6,932 bases of DNA from an uncultured Bacteroidota bacterium (GTDB lineage: Bacteria; Bacteroidota; Bacteroidia; Bacteroidales; SZUA-534): assembly GCA_937899145.1 (NCBI GenBank), contig CALBPW010000376.1, positions 1-6,932 of the forward strand. The letters run 5' to 3'. A program made the position numbers and the translations under genes. The stretch's first letter is position 1, and each line of letters begins with the position of its first letter. The notes under the pieces are model-generated. The model searched no databases and was not told the origin of the DNA. It worked only from the letters and a program-made list of their open reading frames with translations. This document shows positions 1 to 6,904 of this stretch, one piece after another.

Positions 1-1
1 T

Positions 2-643
2 GATATTTATCGAATCGAAACCTTTGAATATCCCAAAGAAGCTGTCCGAGAGGCTCTACTAAATGCTATTGCCCATAAAGATTACACTGGTGCCACACCT
101 ATTCAAATCAGTGTTTATAAAGACAAGATTATGATATGGAACTATGGCAAATTGCCAGAGAATTGGACGATTGACACCTTGCAGAAAAAACATTCTTCCG
201 TTCCGCACAACCCTGATATTTCCAATGCGTTTTTCCGCATAGGCTACATTGAAGCATGGGGGCGCGGCATTCGCAAAATGAACGAGCAGTGTGCAGAGGC
301 AGGGTTGCCTAAACCGCTTTATTATTATGAAAGTTCTGGTTTTTGGGTGGTGTTTCGCAAAGACTTGTTTAACGAAGAAGATTTGCAAGCCAAAGGATTG
401 AACTCGCGACAGATAAAGGCTGTAATGTATGTTAAGGAGAAAGGTAAAATTACAAATAAAGTATATCAAGAAATCAATCAATGCTCAAAAGCAACGGCAA
501 GCCGAGACCTGACAGTATTAGTGCAAGGAAGTTTTTTGTCACCCTATGGACTTGGAGCAGGCACTTTTTATGAACTAAATAACGCCTCAAAAACGCCTCA
601 ATCGCCTCAAAAACGGCTCAAAGATGGCTCAAATGGCGCGTAG
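2..643 (+). CDS. RecG-like/AlbA_2-family ATP-binding transcriptional regulator, C-terminal part (5' truncated by window edge)
   Basis: This is the last 213 residues of a protein whose start lies before the window; the frame is open from base 2. Near its beginning it has REALLNAIAHKDY, the hallmark of the HATPase_c_4 domain of 'RecG-related' regulators, which normally follows an N-terminal AlbA_2 (Schlafen-like) domain. It continues with the family pattern EAWGRGIRKM, then AGLPKP and a GFWVVF strand. The segment from LNSRQIKAVMY to SKATASRDL, then GAGTFYEL, is a typical C-terminal winged helix-turn-helix. Members are usually annotated as putative transcriptional regulators or ATP-dependent helicase RecG homologues, but they lack helicase motifs; none are visible here. 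The last ~20 residues are low complexity (NASKTPQSPQKRLKDG) and are encoded by a degenerate tandem repeat, so they are probably not part of the fold. Such genes often sit beside restriction or defence loci, which makes a regulatory link to the operon starting at 986 plausible but unproven. Confidence 0.85.
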   Translation, partial: DIYRIETFEYPKEAVREALLNAIAHKDYTGATPIQISVYKDKIMIWNYGKLPENWTIDTLQKKHSSVPHNPDISNAFFRIGYIEAWGRGIRKMNEQCAEAGLPKPLYYYESSGFWVVFRKDLFNEEDLQAKGLNSRQIKAVMYVKEKGKITNKVYQEINQCSKATASRDLTVLVQGSFLSPYGLGAGTFYELNNASKTPQSPQKRLKDGSNGA

Positions 644-690
644 AAAGATAAATAAACGGTCAATTTAGTCAATTAATGGTCAATTGTATC
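584..690 (+). repeat. Degenerate short tandem repeat, 9-11 bp spacing, spanning the end of the regulator gene
   Basis: Six related units begin at 584, 595, 604, 615, 626 and 635. The first five read GCCTCAA or GGCTCAA; the last, GGCGCG, is diverged. Spacings are 11, 9, 11, 11 and 9. After the stop codon, GTCAATT recurs at 659, 668 and 679 (spacings 9 and 11), and another GGCTCAATT lies at 712. The repeat forms the low-complexity C-terminal tail of the regulator and continues into non-coding DNA. Because the spacings are not multiples of three, gain or loss of a unit would change the reading frame and the C-terminus. A spacing near one helical turn could also suit an array of protein-binding sites, but this is inference. 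Confidence 0.6.
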
Positions 691-756
691 ACTACCCCAA
701 CAATCAAAATTGGCTCAATTAGCCCCCAAATGACACAAATGGCGCATAAAAGATAA
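631..756 (+). repeat. Imperfect direct repeat of ~20 bp, 631-651 and 737-756
   Basis: AAATGGCGC followed by a near-match of TARAAAGATAA occurs at 631-651 and again at 737-756. The first copy carries the regulator's stop codon (Asn-Gly-Ala-stop). The second copy, in its own frame, also reads Asn-Gly-Ala-stop after a few open codons. It therefore looks like a duplicated or displaced end of the same or a related gene. It might mark a past recombination or replacement of the regulator's 3' end. No target-site duplication or integrase signature is visible. Confidence 0.5.
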
Positions 757-769
757 GTAGTAATTGAGC
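713..769. repeat. 9-bp inverted repeat with 39-bp loop in the intergenic region
   Basis: GCTCAATTA at 713-721 is the exact reverse complement of TAATTGAGC at 761-769. A run of eight A follows at 770-777. There is no T run after it on the plus strand, so it is not a canonical Rho-independent terminator for the regulator gene. The loop contains the second copy of the 20-bp direct repeat. It could be an operator or chance in AT-rich DNA. The rest of 644-818 holds no convincing gene, and I see no confident promoter there. Confidence 0.3.
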
Positions 770-818
770 AAAAAAAAGAGCGAATAGGGTAATCATTTAT
801 CCAACAACACGCAAGAAT

Positions 819-986
819 ATGATGTCAGAACAAAACACCAACTACGCCTACAAGCTGAAATACAGCTACAACACCTGCCCGCACCTGTGTGAGTATTGCT
901 ACGCCAATGCGAGCATGGAAGCGGCGGTAAGGAACTGGAAACAGCATAAAGACAATGAATTTGGAGAAACGATAACGGGGAAATAA
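819..986 (+). pseudogene. Remnant of a DUF1848-type protein, C-terminal CX3CX2C segment (55 residues)
   Basis: The frame from the ATG at 819 (a second ATG follows at 822) encodes 55 residues. They contain YNTCPHLCEYCYANAS, then N, W and H residues, and end in GETITGK. The NTCPH.C.YCYAN pattern with a downstream N and H matches, from memory, the extreme C-terminus of DUF1848 proteins, where the three cysteines (CX3CX2C) resemble a radical-SAM-type iron-sulfur ligand set. Intact DUF1848 proteins are several times longer. The frame is closed by a stop at 765-767 and nothing upstream resembles the missing part, so this is most likely a truncated remnant rather than a start-to-stop gene. It is about 50% GC, against about 37% in the gene that follows. 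Its TAA (984-986) shares an A with the next gene's ATG, so if translated it could couple translation into the helicase gene. A functional small Cys-rich peptide is an alternative but less likely reading. Confidence 0.6.
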
Positions 987-3900
987 TGACATACGAAGCC
1001 AAAATAAGTAATTTGCAACCTTCATCATTTCAAAGTATTAGAGAGGTTGCAATGTTCGAAATCAGGCAAATGTCTGAAGAAGAACGGAATGAATTGTATA
1101 ATTCGTTAGTAAGAGGAACTGCTCTTTTGAATACAAACGAACAGATGTGTCAGTATTTGTGGTCGTTTGGCAATATGCACGAGGCGAAGTTGAAAGATGT
1201 TTTTTCTCATTTGCCAATGGATTTACTTGAAAATCAAAGAGTGCAGGTTTTTGATTGGGGTTGCGGTCAAGGGTTGGCGACAGTATGTCTTTTTGATTTC
1301 TTGCGTTCAAAAAACATCTGTCTTGATTCGATAAAGCAAGTTGTCTTAATAGAACCGTCCCAAAGTGCATTGGATAGAGCTAAGATCCATATTGAATCAT
1401 ACAAACTTGATAATGTTGGGATAATTACTTTGTCAAAGTATTTAAATGACGTAACTATTGATGACATCAAGTCAAATAGTTCCGACGCAACAATACATTT
1501 TTTCTCAAATATCCTTGATATAGAATCAATTGACATCAAACAACTTGCAAACACTATTGCAACCGCCATTTCTGGCGAACATTATTTTGTTTGTGTTGGC
1601 CCAACCAATGCTGGGAACAAAAGAATTGATGCGTTTGCGAATTGGTTTCAAAATTCGCAGTTAATCTGGGATTTTGAAAATAGTGATAAAACCAAGAATA
1701 ACTATACTGCAAAATACAAGATTTTCAAGATAGAACGCTACAATGACGAGACTGTTTTAGTTCCATATAATCCACCCGTGCAGTTTCATGCGGCTTATGC
1801 ACTCGACGGAGTGAGAAATATTTTGAAAAACAAGGGAGAAAAAGCATCCGCTTTATTTGGCAGTCTATCATCGTTTGAGGTGTCAACACCATTTGATTTG
1901 GGTGCAAGCATTTATGATGATGTCAATCCTGTTTTGGCCGTTCTCAATAACATAATAGTTCGTGGATTGCCTACGAAAGCAAGTCCGTTTTTGGAAAAGG
2001 CTTTTGAACGTTTGGGCAACAAAGAGGTTGACAATCCGCTTGGAGGACTCGATTTCAACACAGATAATTTGACAGAGGAAGACATTTTCCTTGCCATGCA
2101 CATTATTGACAATCGATTAAAAATTGCCCATAACGACTATAATTGTGAAATTTTGGATTCTGATTTTGAGAAAACCTACATCAACAATATAGCGCCAAAG
2201 GTTTTTCAGCAAATACTACAACCTCAACGAAAACTTTCTTCAATAACACAAGATAACCAACATTTTGCACAACGTGTTGATTTCGCTTTTGAATTTCCAT
2301 ATCCTACAATTGACAGCAGAGACAACCGTGAAAAGTTTGGCTGCGTAATCGAACTTGACGGAGTGAAATATCATAGTGGTGAACAACGCTTGTCCGATGA
2401 CTTGCGGACAAATGCTTTGGAGAACAAAAATTGGCGCTGTATCAGAATCAAGGATTTAGAAATTGCAACTGCAAATGACAACAACTACGGATTTTTAGGC
2501 AGCGAATACGTTAAAAATCTTTTCACCGCTTACAACCGAAAATTTGATTCGGATTGGACACGGCACTTGCAGATGACCTTAACACCCATTGCCGTAGCAC
2601 GATTGGAAAAGACTATTGTCGAAGCTCTTTTGATCAACAAATTGGATATCAGCAAGTCAGAATGGAATGTGCTGGTTCAAGAGCGAGACGTTCCTTGTGC
2701 TGCATTGGCATTTGAAGAATTGAAACAAATGTTCACTCACCTTACCACGCTGAGCCAGAAATATGCCGATTGGAAGTTCCCAAAAGTAAATCTCACTATT
2801 ATTTCAACCGCTGAATTTGCAGACTCACCTTTGCATAATATTGTTGATAATGATATTCATGTAACTATCTTAACGGAGGCATCAAGCAAAGATAAAAACA
2901 AATGTTATGACATGGTTGTTGACATTTCCGTGCTTCGGCGTGCTGGTTTTGAAAATATCCGTTTCAGCGATTTCAGATGCCTAAACGATTGCTATTTCAA
3001 CATCCGTTCTGCCCATTATAAACGCAGTTTGCGCCAAATATACACCTCTGACGTTATCGACTACAAACCTCTGGTAAATCGCACAGCACAGGGTGAATAT
3101 GTTGACATTGAAGAGAACAAAAAGCATCTTGAATATTTTATGCAGATGCTATTCCGAAAGAAATCATTCAGATCCGGTCAGTTGCCAATTCTCAGCCGTG
3201 CATTGCAAAACCAATGTGTTATCGGACTTTTGCCGACAGGCGGTGGTAAATCGCTCACCTACCAGATAGCAGCTATGCTACAGCCGGGTGTTACTATCGT
3301 TGTTGACCCGTTACGTTCCTTGATGAAGGATCAATTTGACGGTCTGTTGAAGACTGGAATAGACACTTGCAGTTATATAAACGGAGACATGAACGCACGG
3401 CAGAGAGATGAAAGATCTGAACTACTGGAAAATTCTTCATTACAATTCATATTCTTATCGCCAGAAAGATTGTCTATCAATAATTTTCGTATGAGGTTGA
3501 AGAATATGCACGAACTTGGGGTTTATTTCTCATATGGCGTTGTAGACGAGGTGCATTGTGTTTCAGAGTGGGGACATGATTTCAGAACAAATTATCTTCA
3601 CCTTGGTCGCAATCTTTACAATTATGTTTTGCCAAAGCAGACCGAAAACAACAGTCATATCACATTATTTGGTTTGACAGCAACAGCTTCTTTTGATGTT
3701 TTGGCAGATGTAGAGCGCGAACTTTCAGGAAACGGTGCCTTCAAATTAGATTCTGACACAACTGTGAGGTACGAGAATACAAATAGGCTCGAATTGCAAT
3801 ACGGTGTTATTTCAACCAAGTTTTTGCAAAATCCAACAAACAAATGGGGTGTTTACGATGCGAAAAATGCTCAAATGCCAAATCTTGTTAGCAATGATTT

Positions 3901-5749
3901 ATATAATTATTATGAAGAATTGCTTTCTGACGAATCTGTAAATCGCATAAAACAGCGATTTATTAGTCGTGAAAATATTATCGACGAAAAGAAAATTGAA
4001 GAAATCAATAATTCCAATTTGTTTTGTGAGGTCTCTGCTAACTGGCTTGAATCTCAAAATGATTCCCATACTCAGTATGAAGAAGCTGCGATAGTCTTCT
4101 GTCCTCATGCGAAAGGTTCATTAGGCGTTTGTGACAATGATGCGCATCTCGGAATAGCATCCTCTATTAGAAAAGCATTGTCAGTTGATGTCGTTCAATC
4201 GACAGGTGGAGATGGTAATGTTATAATTTCTAACAATGTATATTCAAGAGATATATGGTTCCGAACTCAAGTACAAAAAGTAGATGATCAAACTCGTTTC
4301 ATCAACAACGAAGCACCAATTATGGTTGCTACAAAAGCTTTTGGAATGGGAATTGACAAGCCTAATGTACGCTTTACTTTGCATGTAAATTATCCGAGTT
4401 CGTTGGAGAGTTTTGTTCAAGAAGCAGGGAGAGCTGGACGAGATAGAAAAATGTCTCTTGCGGCTATATTATACACTGATAGGTATCCAGATGTTGATTA
4501 TGGGGTTCAAGACTATTTCTATCAATCAAGTTTCAAAGGTGCAGAATATGAAAAAGTTATTATCAAGGAACTTGCATTTTGGAAACAACTAAACTTAGTC
4601 AAAGATGAAGTATTTGTTTCTGTTTCAGGCTTTTTGAATACAGTTTTAGAATCAGAAGTTTCAGAAAAAATGCCTTTTGATATTTCTTATTTGTTTAATC
4701 CAAATATTGTTAATGATTTGCGGAATAAAATAGTTAAGCGTAATCAGATAATTGACAGTGAAAATAAAAAAAGAGAACAAAATAATATAGCATCAAAAGT
4801 CGAAAAAATTAATTTGGCATTATTGAATAATTATGGCGAAGACGAATATCAAAAGGATATTGCGAAAATAATTTATCGTATGTGTTGCATTGGCCTTATT
4901 GATGATTTTACTCAAGATTATCATAATCATTCTTTCAGAATCGAGATAGTACGTAAAAGCGATGACGAATACAGAGCAAATCTTTTGGCATATTTTCAGA
5001 GATACCATTCTAAAGATGAAGCGCAAGCATTAGTAGACCAAGCCGATCAGTTAAACGGGCATAGTATTTTGCATAATTATTTGTCTTTCATTACAAATTA
5101 CACTTACAAGAATATCGCTATCAAACGTAAACGAGCCATCGATGATATGGCGAACTTTTGTTCTTTGGCTCATCAGGATTCAGATAAATCATGGCTTGAA
5201 GTTAATGAGGATTTGAAAGATGAAATATATTTCTATTTTAATTCAAAGTATGCCCGTAATGGATTTAACGCTAACGGAAAACCTTATTCTTTGCTTGACG
5301 ATACCGAAAAAGGTACGAAAAGTAACGCAGAAGAATTGGCTCATATACTATTCAAATATATGAAGGTAAATATTGTGTTGGAAAATGGAGATACATCCAT
5401 AGGCAATGTCAAACATCTCCAAGGTGCAGTAAGATACATTCGTCGTTCTGTAACAGGTGCTATTCCTGCCATTTATTTGCTGAATGCTTTTTGCCTTATG
5501 TTCCTTGGCACAAACAACAACCAAGTTCTTGAGCAAGAACTTCAAACCATGTATCTTGACGGCATGATAGAATTTTACAAGCGGACACCTCATGATGAGT
5601 TTTGGAATAATATTTTCGACAGATTCAACCAGAACGAATCTGTGTCGTCATACTTCAACCAAAATGGCAATAACGTGCTGAAATCTGCCGCTGTTTTGGA
5701 AATACATAAACTTGAACTGAAAGATATAACCAACAAATACACAGAATAA
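986..5749 (+). CDS. Large fusion protein: SAM-methyltransferase-like, DUF559/VSR-like nuclease and RecQ-type helicase domains
   Basis: A 1587-residue protein. Residues ~60-260 look like a class I SAM-binding domain: glycine-rich loop DWGCGQG (90-96), acidic strand end VVLIEPS (119-125, E123), and HFFSNILD at 171-178 where motif IV would lie. No DPPY-type DNA amino-methyltransferase motif sits there. Residues ~425-495 match the DUF559/VSR-like PD-(D/E)XK pattern: RVDFAFEF (D432), VIELDG (E456, D458), then DDLR (471-474) and NWRCIRIK. Residues ~720-1160 are a RecQ-type superfamily 2 helicase: motif 0 FRSGQ (728-732), Walker A PTGGGKS (750-756, K755), Ia DPLRSLMKDQ (774-783), DEVH (854-857) followed by the aromatic-rich loop SEWGHDFR, III LTATAS (897-902), IV IVFCPH (1036-1041), V TKAFGMGIDKP (1116-1126), VI QEAGRAGRD (1145-1153). 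The four-cysteine RecQ zinc domain is absent. Residues ~1160-1587 are unassigned, with a possible winged helix around 1290-1325. The ATG at 986 is the longest open start; the ATG at 1052 (Met23, preceded by GAGAGG) is an alternative. Likely role: ATP-driven DNA unwinding and cleavage in a defence operon (inference). Confidence 0.9.
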   Translation: MTYEAKISNLQPSSFQSIREVAMFEIRQMSEEERNELYNSLVRGTALLNTNEQMCQYLWSFGNMHEAKLKDVFSHLPMDLLENQRVQVFDWGCGQGLATVCLFDFLRSKNICLDSIKQVVLIEPSQSALDRAKIHIESYKLDNVGIITLSKYLNDVTIDDIKSNSSDATIHFFSNILDIESIDIKQLANTIATAISGEHYFVCVGPTNAGNKRIDAFANWFQNSQLIWDFENSDKTKNNYTAKYKIFKIERYNDETVLVPYNPPVQFHAAYALDGVRNILKNKGEKASALFGSLSSFEVSTPFDLGASIYDDVNPVLAVLNNIIVRGLPTKASPFLEKAFERLGNKEVDNPLGGLDFNTDNLTEEDIFLAMHIIDNRLKIAHNDYNCEILDSDFEKTYINNIAPKVFQQILQPQRKLSSITQDNQHFAQRVDFAFEFPYPTIDSRDNREKFGCVIELDGVKYHSGEQRLSDDLRTNALENKNWRCIRIKDLEIATANDNNYGFLGSEYVKNLFTAYNRKFDSDWTRHLQMTLTPIAVARLEKTIVEALLINKLDISKSEWNVLVQERDVPCAALAFEELKQMFTHLTTLSQKYADWKFPKVNLTIISTAEFADSPLHNIVDNDIHVTILTEASSKDKNKCYDMVVDISVLRRAGFENIRFSDFRCLNDCYFNIRSAHYKRSLRQIYTSDVIDYKPLVNRTAQGEYVDIEENKKHLEYFMQMLFRKKSFRSGQLPILSRALQNQCVIGLLPTGGGKSLTYQIAAMLQPGVTIVVDPLRSLMKDQFDGLLKTGIDTCSYINGDMNARQRDERSELLENSSLQFIFLSPERLSINNFRMRLKNMHELGVYFSYGVVDEVHCVSEWGHDFRTNYLHLGRNLYNYVLPKQTENNSHITLFGLTATASFDVLADVERELSGNGAFKLDSDTTVRYENTNRLELQYGVISTKFLQNPTNKWGVYDAKNAQMPNLVSNDLYNYYEELLSDESVNRIKQRFISRENIIDEKKIEEINNSNLFCEVSANWLESQNDSHTQYEEAAIVFCPHAKGSLGVCDNDAHLGIASSIRKALSVDVVQSTGGDGNVIISNNVYSRDIWFRTQVQKVDDQTRFINNEAPIMVATKAFGMGIDKPNVRFTLHVNYPSSLESFVQEAGRAGRDRKMSLAAILYTDRYPDVDYGVQDYFYQSSFKGAEYEKVIIKELAFWKQLNLVKDEVFVSVSGFLNTVLESEVSEKMPFDISYLFNPNIVNDLRNKIVKRNQIIDSENKKREQNNIASKVEKINLALLNNYGEDEYQKDIAKIIYRMCCIGLIDDFTQDYHNHSFRIEIVRKSDDEYRANLLAYFQRYHSKDEAQALVDQADQLNGHSILHNYLSFITNYTYKNIAIKRKRAIDDMANFCSLAHQDSDKSWLEVNEDLKDEIYFYFNSKYARNGFNANGKPYSLLDDTEKGTKSNAEELAHILFKYMKVNIVLENGDTSIGNVKHLQGAVRYIRRSVTGAIPAIYLLNAFCLMFLGTNNNQVLEQELQTMYLDGMIEFYKRTPHDEFWNNIFDRFNQNESVSSYFNQNGNNVLKSAAVLEIHKLELKDITNKYTE

Positions 5750-5750
5750 T

Positions 5751-6860
5751 ATGGAAGAACGTATCAACAATGCTTTACAGCAAATAGAGGCAGATTTGCA
5801 AAAACTCAAATCCGCCCGCGAACAAGTCGAGTCCGTTGTTAGTTCACACAAGGAATTGCAAGGTGAAGTTCAGACTTTCGTCAATGAAGTAGCCAATCTT
5901 TCACAAGGAACTGAAAAACTTCTTGGCAGCATATCAGCGGAGAAAGGGAAAACATTGCAAGATTACAATGATACTCTTTCTGCATTGAAGAACAATTGCG
6001 ATGCTATTGTCGCACAATTCAAAACCGATGCACAAACACAATTGGACAATGCTAACAACAGTTTTGATGAGAAAGGCAATGCCATCATAAATGGCTTTGA
6101 GAAAAGCAAAAAACAGATAGAGACAAGTTTGACAGAAAATCTGAAAAGATTCCAAGAAAAGATTGAATCTTTTTCTGTATCGTGCAACAATATTACAAAC
6201 TCGTTGCAAGAAAAAGCGGATAACATTATTTCCAACTTTGCAAAAGAAACAGAGAAAATCAATTCGTCTTTTCGCGATGAAGCCACTAATCTCAAAACCC
6301 AAGCAGAGCGACTTGTTACGCTCGGAAATAGTCTGCGAGATTCCATTGACATCGTAAATGGGTTGAACAGCAACATCGAAAAGTTGATGAAAGAACTCAA
6401 AGATTCACAAACCGCACAAGACCAAGAGCTTTCGCAAATCAAGACGGATATAAACAAACTTGATGCGGCTTTGACCGCACAACAGGCAGCACAGAATCAG
6501 GAGTTCTCGCAAATCAAAACAAGTCTCACTCAACTAAACAAAACTCTAAATGCACTGCAAGCAACCCAAAGCAACGACTTTCAGCAAATCAAAGAAGCAA
6601 TGGAAAAGCAAAAAGAAGAACTTGCCTCTGAGACCAAGAAAAACAGAAAAGAAGTGCTTGCCCGGGAGAAGAAGCAGAAAAAGATGAAGCAGATCCTGGC
6701 TTTTACGATTGCAGCCGTCCTGGTTGTCGCTCTGGCTGTCGGTGTGATCCTGACATTCAGCGGCTTGGCGAAGAAGGAAGACCAGAGTGTTTATCAGGCG
6801 ACCGGCTATGTGCTTCCGGACATCGCGGGCGTACTTCCGACGGTTAAGGGAGAAGATTAA
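5751..6860 (+). CDS. Coiled-coil protein with one C-terminal-proximal membrane helix, operon partner of the helicase fusion
   Basis: A 369-residue protein of no family I recognise. Residues 1-~310 are polar, rich in Q, K, E, N and S, poor in proline, and have heptad-like hydrophobic spacing, so a long coiled coil is likely. Three 25-residue repeats, each centred on a QIK motif (Q229, Q254, Q279), occupy ~217-291. A very basic stretch (KKQKKMK) precedes one hydrophobic helix at ~315-337 (ILAFTIAAVLVVALAVGVIL...), followed by about 30 soluble residues. There is no signal peptide. The basic flank before the helix predicts that the coiled coil stays in the cytoplasm and the short tail lies outside. 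The gene starts one base after the helicase stop (5747-5749), with no Shine-Dalgarno, so translational coupling is likely. GC content jumps at about 6660 (residue 304), so membrane helix and tail are compositionally foreign to the rest of the gene. Possible roles are membrane tethering, sensing or oligomerisation of the helicase; none is demonstrated. Confidence 0.85.
   Translation: MEERINNALQQIEADLQKLKSAREQVESVVSSHKELQGEVQTFVNEVANLSQGTEKLLGSISAEKGKTLQDYNDTLSALKNNCDAIVAQFKTDAQTQLDNANNSFDEKGNAIINGFEKSKKQIETSLTENLKRFQEKIESFSVSCNNITNSLQEKADNIISNFAKETEKINSSFRDEATNLKTQAERLVTLGNSLRDSIDIVNGLNSNIEKLMKELKDSQTAQDQELSQIKTDINKLDAALTAQQAAQNQEFSQIKTSLTQLNKTLNALQATQSNDFQQIKEAMEKQKEELASETKKNRKEVLAREKKQKKMKQILAFTIAAVLVVALAVGVILTFSGLAKKEDQSVYQATGYVLPDIAGVLPTVKGED
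6399..6623 (+). repeat. Three tandem 75-bp (25-residue) repeats within the coiled-coil gene
   Basis: GCAAATCAA recurs at 6434, 6509 and 6584, exactly 75 bases apart each time, within longer similar segments. At protein level the units align over a Q-x-x-Q-x-x-(E/D)-(L/F)-x-QIK core, beginning about residues 217, 242 and 267. Twenty-five residues equals two heptads plus one 11-residue step, a spacing a continuous coiled coil can accept. Copies have diverged more at the DNA level outside the core, so the duplication is not very recent. Confidence 0.75.
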
Positions 6861-6873
6861 CAGAATCATACGA

Positions 6874-6895
6874 TTCCCGGCTATATAGCCGGGGA
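6874..6895. repeat. Perfect 18-bp palindrome after the coiled-coil gene
   Basis: Bases 6876-6893 read CCCGGCTAT followed by its exact reverse complement ATAGCCGGG. A T-G wobble and a T-A pair extend the stem to 6874-6895. It lies 15 bases after the stop codon at 6858-6860. As RNA it would form a strong GC-rich hairpin, but no U run follows on either strand. A classical Rho-independent terminator is therefore not supported; a processing or stability hairpin, or a protein-binding palindrome, is possible. Confidence 0.6.
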
Positions 6896-6904
6896 AAGAT
6901 AAGC

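Noticed and set aside
59..481. A 140-codon open frame on the minus strand opposite the regulator gene
   Set aside because: It is antisense to a strongly recognisable family protein and its translation shows no domain pattern.
584..756. Repeats considered as a CRISPR array
   Set aside because: Units are only 7-10 bases with 9-11 base spacing and no spacer-sized unique segments.
713..777. Inverted repeat followed by a homopolymer run, as a possible terminator
   Set aside because: On the plus strand the run is A, not T. On the minus strand the T run comes before the stem rather than after it.
764..800. TTGAGC with a following TAATCA as a sigma70-like promoter
   Set aside because: The spacer is 20 bases and both elements are poor matches; no Bacteroidota-type TAnnTTTG element is present either.
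1763..1777. Tyr-Asn-Pro-Pro-Val (residues 261-265) resembling a D/N-PP-Y/F methyltransferase motif IV
   Set aside because: The residue after Pro-Pro is not aromatic, and the motif lies about 140 residues after E123, beyond the position where HFFSNILD occupies the expected slot.
5934..6457. Two long minus-strand open frames opposite the coiled-coil gene
   Set aside because: They arise from the low-complexity composition of the plus-strand gene, overlap each other and show no recognisable features.
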